Assembly (NCBI RefSeq): GCF_002843605.1
Contig: NZ_CP025263.1
Span: forward strand, 4,679,501 to 4,743,500
Reading direction: 5' to 3'
DNA: 64,000 nucleotides
Source: Pseudomonas sp. S09G 359
GTDB lineage: Bacteria > Pseudomonadota > Gammaproteobacteria > Pseudomonadales > Pseudomonadaceae
Below the pieces are notes generated by a model, which searched no databases, was not told the origin of the DNA, and worked only from the letters and a program-made list of their open reading frames with translations. The position numbers and the translations under genes were made by a program. The stretch's first letter is position 1. Each line of letters opens with the position of its first letter. Shown here in pieces: positions 1 to 7,310 of the stretch.

Positions 1-82
1 GCAGGACACGTTCGGGGTGCAGGCGCATTACCTGACGGACCCGTTTGATGGGGCGCAAATATTGCGATTGCGCTCCAACTGA
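1..82 (+). CDS. 3' end of an unidentified protein gene (partial)
   Basis: An open frame enters from the left edge (frame starting at base 2) and ends at TGA 80-82. The last 26 residues end in ...GAQILRLRSN. The sequence reads like real coding DNA but is too short to assign to a family. Its stop codon lies at the left edge of the tandem duplication that follows, so the words around the stop (AACTGACACACCAAAATT) recur near 293-310. It converges with the GNAT gene on the other strand. Confidence 0.5.
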   Translation, partial: QDTFGVQAHYLTDPFDGAQILRLRSN

Positions 83-498
83 CACACCAAAATTCAAATG
101 TGGGAGGGGCGGTGCGACGATTCGACTTGCCCCCGATGAGGGAGTGTCAGTTGATAAATCCATGACTGACCCACAGCCATCGGGGGCAAGTCGAATCGTC
201 GCACCGCCCCCCCCACCTTTGGATATACAGCGGCTTGTGCATGTGGGTGGTCTGCCAGATCGGGTCGGCTTCGATATATCGACTTGCGAGTTAGCTGACA
301 CACCAAAATTTCCAGCACAACAAAAATCCAAAGTGGGAGGGGGCTTGCCCCCGATGAGGGAGTGTCAGTTGATAAATCCAGGACTGACCCACAGCCATCG
401 GGGGCAAGTCGAATCGTCGCACCGCCCCTCCCACCTTTGGATCTACAGCGGCTTGTGCATGTGGGTGGTCTGCCACAGCGGGTCGGCTTCGATATCAA
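80..498. repeat. Tandem duplication of REPIN plus GNAT gene tail
   Basis: Two adjacent units of about 215 bp start at 80 and 295. Each begins CTGACACACCAAAATT, runs through an inverted pair of REP sequences of the GTGGGAGGGG...CCCCCGATG family (about 99-215 and 333-434), and ends with the 3' end of the GNAT gene. In the first unit the tail copy (215-277) matches 434-495 almost base for base and could encode the last 16 or so GNAT residues, with Leu changed to Ile and the stop codon lost. The second unit contains the functional gene end. The copy therefore spans the whole convergent intergenic region plus a few bases of each flanking gene. Confidence 0.85.
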
Positions 499-928
499 CA
501 ATCTCAAAGCCCTGCCGCACCCAGAAATCAATCGCTCCCGGCAGAAACGGGTGGGTATGCAGGTACACCACCTCTACCCCATCCGCCCGCGCCAGCGCTT
601 CCAGCTCGCGATACAACCTACCCGCCAGACCAAAGCGGCGAAACGCTGGCAGCACGAATAGCCGCACCACTTCCACCGTCTTGCGATCCTGATAATCCAA
701 CTGGGGAAAGCGCCCGTCGTAAGGCAAATAGCCGATCGCGGCGACAATCTGATCCCCCTCGCGCGCGACCAGAAACCGCCCATCGCTTTGCAGGTAAACG
801 GCTTCGAAGTCCGCCAGGTCAGCCGGCATACCGGCGCCGCTGAGCTTGGGAAACAGCTCCGCACGGGCCTGCAGAACGAAGGTCAGTACGTCAGGAATGT
901 CAGCGGCCACAACCGGCTGAATAATCAT
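443..928 (-). CDS. GNAT family N-acetyltransferase
   Basis: This 161-aa protein has the size and order of a single-domain Gcn5-related acetyltransferase, which transfers acetyl from acetyl-CoA to an amine. The acetyl-CoA binding motif A is visible at about residues 85-105 (VVRLFVLPAFRRFGLAGRL, with R-R-F-G-L-A as the pyrophosphate loop). The usual late motif AIDFWVRQGFE is at 132-142. The substrate cannot be deduced. The start ATG overlaps the TGA of the upstream lipoprotein gene by four bases (ATGA), so the two are translationally coupled. The 3' end has been copied into the repeat downstream. Confidence 0.9.
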   Translation of the reverse strand: MIIQPVVAADIPDVLTFVLQARAELFPKLSGAGMPADLADFEAVYLQSDGRFLVAREGDQIVAAIGYLPYDGRFPQLDYQDRKTVEVVRLFVLPAFRRFGLAGRLYRELEALARADGVEVVYLHTHPFLPGAIDFWVRQGFEIVDIEADPLWQTTHMHKPL

Positions 929-1464
929 TCACGCAACTCGCACGTAGCACTGCCCTTCATCCCCGACGCATGCACGCTCACGTGGCGCACGCTAAAGCCC
1001 GGCGCCTGGACAATCTTTTTCTCGTCCCAGATGTCACCACTGGCGACCTGGTAACCGATGCTGCCATCCGCCTGCCAGCTCAGGCGCAGGATATACACGC
1101 CGTTATAATCCAGCGCCTGCTTGAACTGCGTGTCGATGATCGGCTTGGCCTTGTTGAAGGTGCGCAGGTTGAACAGGCGCTGGTCGGTGCCGGGTGGCGA
1201 ATAGCTGGACAGAAACAGCGTATCGTCCTCGGCGGCGTCTTCGGCAGCCGCGAGGATCACCGACGGCACCCATTTTTCGCCACGGTCCTGGTTGTCGGTC
1301 ACCACCTTGCAGGTCAACTGGCCCTTACCGCTGACGTTCTGGCGCAGCACGGTTTGGTACTGGCCGTAAGGCACGTCGAAGCTGAGTTTTTGCTCGGTGG
1401 CCTGGCCGCAGGCGGTCAGCAGAGACAGGGCTGAGAGCCCGATGGCGCATTGAAGAAGCTTCAC
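925..1464 (-). CDS. Putative lipoprotein
   Basis: I start this gene at GTG 1464, giving a 179-aa product. The N-terminus is a typical lipoprotein signal (MKLLQCAIGLSALSLLTAC) with lipobox L-T-A-C, so Cys19 would be acylated. A longer reading from ATG 1551 would run into the hydrolase gene and bury the signal peptide. The mature part has no motif I recognise. The gene sits between the hydrolase and the GNAT gene on the same strand, with a 4-base overlap to the latter. Function unknown; an envelope location is the only firm inference. Confidence 0.8.
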   Translation of the reverse strand: MKLLQCAIGLSALSLLTACGQATEQKLSFDVPYGQYQTVLRQNVSGKGQLTCKVVTDNQDRGEKWVPSVILAAAEDAAEDDTLFLSSYSPPGTDQRLFNLRTFNKAKPIIDTQFKQALDYNGVYILRLSWQADGSIGYQVASGDIWDEKKIVQAPGFSVRHVSVHASGMKGSATCELRE

Positions 1465-1496
1465 GTGCAGTCCTTTGCTTGATTGGAGCCGAGAGG

Positions 1497-2441
1497 TTAC
1501 CCGGCCGATTGCAGTTTGAGTACTCCCTCGCTCAACCGCTGGGTTATCCAACCACGGCTGTAGACCAGCACGTTGCTGGCCATCGCCACCGGAAAATGAA
1601 TAAACCCATGGGCTGATTCCGGCAGCAAATGAACCTCTGCCTCGGGCCAGCGTTCAGCGATCAACAGCGTGTCGTCTTTAAGCGGGTCCAACTCCCCCAC
1701 AAACATCAACGCCGGCGGCATGCCGGTAAAGTCACCATACAGCGGCGACAGCGGCGCTTGCCTGCGCTGTTCATCACTCAACCCCGGCGTGAGCATGCGC
1801 AACGCCTCGACCATCCCCGGCCCATCCAACAGCAGGGTTTCCGGCCCGGCGGTGCGCACACTCGGCGTGCCGGCCAAATCGTAAACGCCGTAGTACAACA
1901 CCGCGCCGCTCACGCGTTTGAGCAGCGCCGGCGATTGCTGCAACGCCAGCAACGTCGCCGCCGCCAGATGCCCGCCCGCCGATTCGCCGACCACGATGAC
2001 CGGCAGGTGGGCGAACTCATCCTCACTGAGCAACCAACGCGCAGCGGCCAGGCAGTCGTCCATCAGCCCTTCCACCGGCGTATTCACCGCCAGCCGATAA
2101 TCCACCGACACCACCACCACGTCGCACGCGTTGACCATGCCCAGGTTGAGGTCGTCATCCATCTGCGCGTTGCCGATCACCCACCCGCCGCCGTGGATAT
2201 CCAACACCACGCCCTTGGGCTTGCCGCTGGGACGCAGGATGCGCACGGGCACTGAACCGACTGATTTGGTTTCGGCCACGGGTGCGCGCTTGATCTTCTG
2301 GCTGACGCGCAACAGCGCCTGGATCAGACGCGGCGTGACCCGATTACGGATTTTAAAGCGCGGCAACCAGGCGAGCTTTTGATTGAAGCGGCGCATCTGG
2401 GCGCGTTCCGCTGCGGTGGCGGGCCATAGCGTGTGGGCCAT
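1497..2441 (-). CDS. Alpha/beta hydrolase, hormone-sensitive-lipase type
   Basis: A 314-aa esterase of the bacterial HSL (GDXG) family. The oxyanion-hole motif HGGG is at residues 83-86 and the nucleophile elbow GESAG at 152-156 (Ser154). The acid is probably in GELDPLKDD (about 249-257), and the catalytic His is in SAHGF (His278). Such enzymes cleave short-chain acyl esters; the physiological substrate is not evident. There is no signal peptide, so it is cytoplasmic. Its ATG overlaps the last base of the tspO stop (TGATG), so it is probably co-transcribed with tspO. Confidence 0.9.
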   Translation of the reverse strand: MAHTLWPATAAERAQMRRFNQKLAWLPRFKIRNRVTPRLIQALLRVSQKIKRAPVAETKSVGSVPVRILRPSGKPKGVVLDIHGGGWVIGNAQMDDDLNLGMVNACDVVVVSVDYRLAVNTPVEGLMDDCLAAARWLLSEDEFAHLPVIVVGESAGGHLAAATLLALQQSPALLKRVSGAVLYYGVYDLAGTPSVRTAGPETLLLDGPGMVEALRMLTPGLSDEQRRQAPLSPLYGDFTGMPPALMFVGELDPLKDDTLLIAERWPEAEVHLLPESAHGFIHFPVAMASNVLVYSRGWITQRLSEGVLKLQSAG

Positions 2442-2881
2442 CAGCGGTTATTCCGCAAGATCGAGAAATTCAACGCCGCCGCGACACACAGCCACGCCAG
2501 GTACGGGAACAGGATCAACCCGGTGATCAAATCCAGGCGCACGGCCAGCACCACCATCGCCGCCACGGTGAGCCACAGCACCGCCAGAATCACCATCCCC
2601 GCGAGGATGCGATGCGCGCCAAAAAACACCGGCGTCCACAGCGTGTTCAACGCGATCTGCGCCGCCCACAGCGCCAGCACCACTTCGCTGCCTGGGATCA
2701 AACTCAAGCGGTAGCCAGCCCAGGCCAGCAGCAGGTAGATGAGGGTCCACGCCACCGGAAACAACCAGTTGGGCGGGGTGAAACCGGGTTTGACCAGGGA
2801 TTCGTACCAGGCTCCGGGCTTGAAGATAATGCCGGTGCTGGCGGCGGCGGCGCAGGCGAGCAGGAAAATGAAAAACGTCAT
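2441..2881 (-). CDS. tspO: TspO/MBR family membrane protein
   Basis: This 146-aa, very hydrophobic protein matches the TspO/tryptophan-rich sensory protein family in length and pattern of five membrane helices. Family hallmarks are near the N-terminus (WYESLVKPGFTPPNWLFPVAW), with proline/tryptophan-rich loops between helices. TspO proteins bind porphyrins and related ligands and are linked to oxidative-stress or tetrapyrrole handling. It is the first gene of the tspO-hydrolase pair, and the lipoprotein and GNAT genes may follow in the same transcript. Confidence 0.88.
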   Translation of the reverse strand: MTFFIFLLACAAAASTGIIFKPGAWYESLVKPGFTPPNWLFPVAWTLIYLLLAWAGYRLSLIPGSEVVLALWAAQIALNTLWTPVFFGAHRILAGMVILAVLWLTVAAMVVLAVRLDLITGLILFPYLAWLCVAAALNFSILRNNR

Positions 2882-3000
2882 GGTCGGTCCTTGAGGTCAG
2901 TTGAAAGAAAGCCACGCTATGTTTCAAAGACTCAAACTACCGCGCAGAAATTCAATGTTTGCCCCAAAAATGCACCCGCAACGCTGATTAGTGTGGGAGC

Positions 3001-3564
3001 TTAGCCCGGTTCCACAATCTTCAGCCAAGGCCAACGCGCCTGATAACTCCGGGCCTTGTTGGCGAACAGCGCCGGCTCCGCATGCACGGGGTTGATGCGC
3101 AACAGGCCCTGCTCCACATCCGCCAACCCATAGGGCGCATACACCTCGCCCGTGGCGATATCCAACCCGATGCACGTGCCTGCCACCAGGTAACGGTCCA
3201 CACCTTGTTTAGCCGTGTGCAACTGCGGATACGGTCGGCCAAACCGCTGCCCATACCAGAGGTGGACCCGCGCCTGGTTCTTCACTTCGACATTAACCCC
3301 CAGGTCCTCGAACAACCGCTCGGCCCGGCGAATCACCGCGTCCTCCGCCTCATAGGAAAGGTCTGTGTCGAAGTAAAAAACGTCGTAATCCTTTACCCCC
3401 TGATCAGCCGGAAGGTTCGACTGATGATTCCACACCGCCTGGAACAAACAGCCCGCCGTGAGCATGCACTGGTCTACACCGAGGTCGGGCAGGCGCTTGG
3501 TGATTTCAGCATTGATGGGGTTGGCCATGGCCAGGCTGAGCAGGCGGTCGACGGTCAATGTCAT
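3001..3564 (-). CDS. Nucleotidyltransferase family protein (DUF925 type)
   Basis: A 187-aa protein of the nucleotidyltransferase-like family formerly DUF925. The typical pattern GCLFQAVWNH, followed by D-Y-D-V-F-Y-F-D-T-D-L-S-Y-E at about residues 58-71, gives the acidic metal-binding residues of the fold; a basic R-V-H-L-W-Y-G-Q-R-F-G stretch follows. The transferred nucleotide and target are unknown. It appears to be a single-gene unit, with 119 bp separating it from tspO and a half-REP upstream. Confidence 0.85.
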   Translation of the reverse strand: MTLTVDRLLSLAMANPINAEITKRLPDLGVDQCMLTAGCLFQAVWNHQSNLPADQGVKDYDVFYFDTDLSYEAEDAVIRRAERLFEDLGVNVEVKNQARVHLWYGQRFGRPYPQLHTAKQGVDRYLVAGTCIGLDIATGEVYAPYGLADVEQGLLRINPVHAEPALFANKARSYQARWPWLKIVEPG

Positions 3565-3598
3565 GGGTTATTCCTTTGTAATCAGCGACTGTACGCTC

Positions 3599-3640
3599 TG
3601 TGGCGAGGGAGCTTGCTACCGTTGGGCTGCGCAGCAACCC
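3599..3640. repeat. Single REP sequence (GAGGGAGCTTGC family)
   Basis: A lone REP of the GTGGCGAGGGAGCTTGCTNCCG family, with a short palindromic core (GGAGCTTGCTACC) and the usual GTTGGGCTGCGCAGC tail. The same family recurs at 4028-4068. It lies between the 77-aa gene and the nucleotidyltransferase gene. Confidence 0.7.
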
Positions 3641-3664
3641 CAAAACCCGCAGCACCGATAACGC

Positions 3665-3898
3665 CTAGCCCTTCAACTCACCCGCCCGGTTGCTCGCCGC
3701 GTCGTCGTAAGCCACATACAGCGACTCGGCAATCTGGCTCTTGATGGCCTTGGTGGACTCCAAGCCAAGCACAAAACCTTCGGCTTTACCGCCAGCACGG
3801 TTGAGTTCTTCATGGGTGGACGCGCCGGTGATGGCGTCAAGAAGCTTGGCGGCGTGAGGGCCTACGCCTTTGGGAAGGCTGATTTGGTCGATGGACAT
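3665..3898 (-). CDS. Small hypothetical protein, 77 aa
   Basis: A 77-aa soluble protein beginning MSIDQISLPKGVG, with an AAGG ribosome site ahead of ATG 3898. It has no signal peptide or membrane helix. I do not recognise the family. Its last 15 or so codons are partly duplicated at 4634-4687, on the far side of the adjacent DUF6124 leader and gene, with about five mismatches in 44 aligned bases. That suggests a rearrangement placed the DUF6124 unit here. Confidence 0.7.
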   Translation of the reverse strand: MSIDQISLPKGVGPHAAKLLDAITGASTHEELNRAGGKAEGFVLGLESTKAIKSQIAESLYVAYDDAASNRAGELKG

Positions 3899-4027
3899 GG
3901 GCGATACCTTGAAAGAATGAGATCGGTAGCGCTTAAAACCACTGCCGGGGCTGGCATGGTAGACCGATATCCACCTTAAAGGGCTGTTTTCTGGCGACCA
4001 GAGGCTTACCCGGCAACCCGGCCCTGT

Positions 4028-4068
4028 GTGGCGAGGGAGCTTGCTCCCGTTGGGCTGCGCAGCGGCCC
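4028..4068. repeat. Single REP sequence upstream of the DUF6124 leader
   Basis: A second member of the GTGGCGAGGGAGCTTGCTCCCG family, followed by GTTGGGCTGCGCAGCGGCC. It sits in the 478-bp gap between the 77-aa gene and the first DUF6124 gene. The rest of that gap is the structured leader described next. Confidence 0.7.
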
Positions 4069-4093
4069 CAATCCCGCAGCACCTTGCTCCATT

Positions 4094-4376
4094 GCCTACG
4101 CTTACGTCAGAATCCGCCGGCTTGTGCGCTGGGGTGGCCGTCTTTAAGGTTGCTCGGTCGCTGAATCTCTCAGTGATCGGGTTTAGTAGCCTGAGTTGGG
4201 TATTGAAAAGTGCATGAGCTTCATCAATCAGACATTGCGTCTGCGCTTGATGGCGGCTATGCGTAGGGCACCTCCGGGTGCGCCGGCTTTGATATCCACC
4301 GGTCTACTAACCTGCGCACAGCTGCCACCTTTTTGTTTAGTAGCGACAAGGTGACGGCCCAAAACTGGATATCGTT
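4094..4376 (+). ncRNA. Candidate structured leader RNA, copy A
   Basis: This leader aligns over about 285 bases with 40418-40705; both precede DUF6124 genes. Visible helices: P0 4156-4164/4170-4178; P1 4180-4191 (GGTTTAGTAGCC) with 4301-4312 (GGTCTACTAACC), one bulge on each side; P2 4197-4203 (TGGGTAT) with 4292-4298 (ATATCCA); P3 4222-4227/4247-4252 enclosing CAGAC/GTCTG; P4 4268-4272/4277-4281 closed by UCCG; P5 CACCTT 4326-4331 with AAGGTG 4348-4353, whose loop carries a second TTTAGTAGC (4336-4344). P2 covaries fully with copy B, and P4 changes A-U to G-U. Family name unknown to me; RNA identity is inferred from covariation. Confidence 0.7.
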
Positions 4377-4616
4377 ATGTCTCAAGCCAATACCGATTCA
4401 ACAACACTCTTCACCGTCACTCCCAACGCCAGCAGCGAAGCCTTGCTCACCAATAGCTTCGAAACCTTCACATCCGTCAGCATCCTGCTGCTCGACCTGT
4501 CCGAAGACTTGAGCGGCAAACACCGCGACACCGCCTTGGCTATTCATCAATTGAGTGAATTGGGCGTGCTGCTCACCGCCAAACTCCTCGACCGTGAAGC
4601 AACATGCCCTGGCTGA
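4377..4616 (+). CDS. DUF6124 family small protein (short form)
   Basis: A 79-aa protein whose C-terminal half (SFETFTSVSILLLDLSEDL, then AIHQLSELGVLL) matches the conserved helical half of the DUF6124 family, widespread and multicopy in Pseudomonas. It lacks the N-terminal proline-rich segment seen in the 110-aa paralogue at 40706-41038, so it is a shortened form. No membrane segment or catalytic motif is visible. It is preceded by the long structured leader, which probably controls its expression. Molecular role unknown. Confidence 0.75.
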   Translation: MSQANTDSTTLFTVTPNASSEALLTNSFETFTSVSILLLDLSEDLSGKHRDTALAIHQLSELGVLLTAKLLDREATCPG

Positions 4617-4633
4617 TACCTGCCCTTCTAGTC

Positions 4634-4687
4634 GCTAGCCCGATTGCTCGTCGCGTCGTCGTAAACCACTTACAACGACTCGGCGAT
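4634..4687 (-). pseudogene. Decayed copy of the 3' end of the 77-aa gene
   Basis: Bases 4644-4687 align with 3690-3733 (the C-terminal codons of the 77-aa gene) with about five mismatches. The CTAGCCC around the stop is also shared. The copy is in the same orientation and about 960 bp away, so the REP, leader and DUF6124 gene lie between the two copies. It is too short to be functional. Confidence 0.6.
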
Positions 4688-4710
4688 TTAATTTTTACGG
4701 CCGGGGCGAA

Positions 4711-5079
4711 TTACGACCCGCGCAATACGTAATCAACCCCCACCCACATAAACATTTGAATGCTGAAGTAATACGGCCAGGTAGCCCAGCGCTTTAGGGG
4801 AAGGGGGATAGACGCGAGTTCCTCCTCGCTCACATCACCCGACTGAATGTAACTTTTGGGAAACATCAAAAAACAGGAAATTTGTCCCATACGCAGAGAC
4901 TTATCCTGCGGCCGCTTGCCGGACCACACGCGTTTATTGCGCTGAACAACTTCATTGCCTTCAAAATATTTCTCCAGACTTTCAAGCTTGAAGTAGAGCG
5001 AATAGACCATCAACATCAAACCAATTGGAAACTCAACGCGAACAAGGATGGTGACGAACCGGTCGATACCTATATCCAC
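4711..5079 (-). CDS. Putative membrane immunity protein
   Basis: A 122-aa protein with a hydrophobic segment near the N-terminus (IGLMLMVYSLYF, about residues 18-29), a charged middle and a second hydrophobic stretch near the C-terminus (WPYYFSIQMFMWVGVDYVL). Its start overlaps the 3' end of the upstream gene by 10 bases, as is common for effector/immunity pairs. I infer that it protects against the glycine-rich membrane-active protein encoded next to it. No named family is recognised, so the role rests on gene order and topology. Confidence 0.55.
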   Translation of the reverse strand: MDIGIDRFVTILVRVEFPIGLMLMVYSLYFKLESLEKYFEGNEVVQRNKRVWSGKRPQDKSLRMGQISCFLMFPKSYIQSGDVSEEELASIPLPLKRWATWPYYFSIQMFMWVGVDYVLRGS

Positions 5080-6044
5080 AGATCATCAGCCATATAGAGC
5101 TCTTCACCCCACTGCGCCCCCTGTTCTCCCAATCTCGATCCGCCTCTATAACCGCCCGCAGCCCCTCCTATAATTCCGCAATAAAGTCCCCCTCTTCCTC
5201 GGGTAGCAATCCCGAGAAAAAAGCGACACATAGCAGGCCCCAATGCTCCACCAATTGCGGTGCCCAGCGCTCCCCCTCCAACATTTCCCGCCAACCTCCC
5301 GCCTTCCACAAACTTAGCCTTACGACACTCCTCCTCCCGCCCGTCTGTACAGGCCTCCTTTACCTTCAACCCCGTCACACCCACATCCAGTGCCAGTCCA
5401 ATATAGGTGCCTTTGCGTAAATGCTGGGAGATCGCTGCAATCCTTTCGATGCGCTCGGCGTACCCTTTGATTTCCCCTTTGTGCAAAAAGCTCTTGGTGG
5501 ATACCCCCAAAATCCACCTTAATGACTGACTACTGCGCAACCCGGTACCCAATCGAGCCGCGCCGTGAAGTTGGTTATTTAACTGCTTAAGCAAGATCTG
5601 ACGCTGCTGAAAAAAAACATCTCTGTTCACGGCGCCATTTTTAAGCCGTACGTAAGCCTGCTCAATCGCCTCCAACGTGTGTCGGACGTCATTCAGATGG
5701 CTGCTCCAGGCGGATGTAGCACTGCCAATTCCCAGCGAGCTGTAGCTCAACATGCTCTCTAGTAAGTCGTAGTCTTTGACTATCAGGTCCCCCGCTCCTG
5801 GGTTGTGATCCAGCACGCGGTTGATCTCTTCAGCTCGGTTCATAAGCCAGGCTTCGTTGGAGGTGCTTTGTTGAGCCATGTTGTCTGGCACGACCACCAA
5901 GTAACCCGGCCCTATAAACGGCCGAGGTAGATGAGCGTTCAGCGCATCAAATTTCTGCACGGCAGTGGAAGAAGCCCCACTCAGTACCCTGATTTTCAAA
6001 CTCGCGTAGTCAGTTAAATGTTGATTGATATAAGCCGTCGCCAT
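5070..6044 (-). CDS. Putative pore-forming or membrane-targeting toxin with LysM-like N-terminus
   Basis: A 324-aa protein. Residues about 5-55 resemble a LysM-like fold (ASSTAVQKFDALNAHLPRP, ending GPGYLVVVPD). The middle is helical and charged. From about residue 245 the C-terminus is rich in glycine-zipper-like repeats (GGALGTAIGGALG, then GGLYCGIIGGAAGG), as in membrane-inserting effectors. There is no signal peptide. Together with the overlapping membrane-protein gene downstream, this suggests an antibacterial effector with its immunity gene, perhaps delivered by a type VI secretion system encoded elsewhere. The upstream DNA (6050-6240) is markedly AT-rich. The effector role is inferred. 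Confidence 0.55.
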   Translation of the reverse strand: MATAYINQHLTDYASLKIRVLSGASSTAVQKFDALNAHLPRPFIGPGYLVVVPDNMAQQSTSNEAWLMNRAEEINRVLDHNPGAGDLIVKDYDLLESMLSYSSLGIGSATSAWSSHLNDVRHTLEAIEQAYVRLKNGAVNRDVFFQQRQILLKQLNNQLHGAARLGTGLRSSQSLRWILGVSTKSFLHKGEIKGYAERIERIAAISQHLRKGTYIGLALDVGVTGLKVKEACTDGREEECRKAKFVEGGRLAGNVGGGALGTAIGGALGPAMCRFFLGIATRGRGGLYCGIIGGAAGGYRGGSRLGEQGAQWGEELYMADDLWI

Positions 6045-6349
6045 GCCCGAATTCCGATTTCAAATAAGAAGAGTTCAAAATATAAAGTCGGAACGTTCTT
6101 AGTTGGCGAAAAATAAAGCGGTCAAAATTCAGTTTCAGAAAAGAGCTACAAGCATACAGATCAAAACCTACAGCAATGATGCAATAACCATATTTTGGCC
6201 ATTACTGATAAGTCGTTTAGCAACTATGAACTTCCCAACAACTCCCTAACCCGCCCCCAGCACCTACACCAGCAGATCAGGTGCCCACTCTCGACATACT
6301 CGACATACGCTATCCTGCGCTGCGTCAAAAGGCGCATGAGGAGAGTGGC

Positions 6350-7294
6350 ATGTTGATTGGGCATCGCTTCGAGCGCACCGCACAGGATGATCTGCATATC
6401 CACGCCTGCAACCGGGTGCAGAGTGCTTTTGTACTGCTGGCAGGCGCGATGGCCTTCATTCTGCCGCTGGCCTTCGTGGTCTTCTGGTGCACCGATGCAA
6501 GCTCATCGCTGACGGGCCTGGACCCGCTGTCCTCGTTGCTGATCGCTCTTTTACTGCTGCTGATTCCCGCCCTCGGCCTGTTCTTGATGGTTTACACCGG
6601 CACCCGCGAGACCTTGCTGTTATCGCGCGTCGACGGTGAAGGCAAGCGCCGCACCCGAAATTTCTTCGGCGGCCGCGAGCGTGTGCAGTCGGTGTTTAAA
6701 ATCGATACGCCGCGCCAACTCGAACTTCGCCGTCGCCCACACGCCGAGCCCGCTTACACCCAGCTGTGGCTGGTAATGCGCGATGGCACCGAACATCGCC
6801 TGACCACCGATAACGTTCCGGTGGTGCCGGGCAGTCAACACACCGATCGGTGGCTGCGTGAGTTGGCCGATTACCTGAACGTGGCGGTGCCCACCGAGGT
6901 AGTCGTCGGCACGGCGGCCACTGCGCAGGCCCCCTATAGGCCTGCGCCATCACCCGTGAAGGCCGCCAGGCAGCGCAAAGCCAAGGGGCCCACCCCTGCA
7001 GCAAAGTCCACCGAACCACTCGGCATGCCCGCACGCGCCCTGCTCACCCTGTTGGGCGCCTTCCTGGCCGTGCTGGAGCTGACGCACGCCATCGGTCTGG
7101 TGCGCGCGCTGTTTACCGGGCGGCTGCGGGTCGGCGGCGTTCGATCGGGGTCGGTGAGCTTCTACTGGGCCGAACAACCGATGGTATTTTCATTCAATGT
7201 GCTGGTGGGTGTCGCCGAGGTGCTGATTATCGGCGTGATCGCCTGGGGGTGCCTGCGCGTGGCAATCCTGGGGCGGCTGAAAGCCAATCCTTGA
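6350..7294 (+). CDS. Hypothetical inner-membrane protein
   Basis: I choose ATG 6350 because GAGGAGAG (6338-6345) is well spaced before it, giving 314 aa. An in-frame GTG at 6281 would add 23 residues but has a poor ribosome site. Two membrane helices lie in the N-terminal part (about residues 25-90), followed by a soluble domain with many basic and proline residues. Two more hydrophobic segments are near the C-terminus (ALLTLLGAFLAVLELTHAIG and VLVGVAEVLIIGVIAWGCL). No enzymatic motif is visible. The gene is divergent from the toxin pair; role unknown. Confidence 0.7.
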   Translation: MLIGHRFERTAQDDLHIHACNRVQSAFVLLAGAMAFILPLAFVVFWCTDASSSLTGLDPLSSLLIALLLLLIPALGLFLMVYTGTRETLLLSRVDGEGKRRTRNFFGGRERVQSVFKIDTPRQLELRRRPHAEPAYTQLWLVMRDGTEHRLTTDNVPVVPGSQHTDRWLRELADYLNVAVPTEVVVGTAATAQAPYRPAPSPVKAARQRKAKGPTPAAKSTEPLGMPARALLTLLGAFLAVLELTHAIGLVRALFTGRLRVGGVRSGSVSFYWAEQPMVFSFNVLVGVAEVLIIGVIAWGCLRVAILGRLKANP

Positions 7295-7310
7295 GGTCTG
7301 AGCACGTGTG

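Noticed and set aside
4094..4376. Leader regarded as a tRNA, tmRNA or integron attachment site
   Set aside because: There is no cloverleaf with CCA acceptor and no integron core sites or integrase. The helices form a multibranch leader ending at a ribosome site instead.
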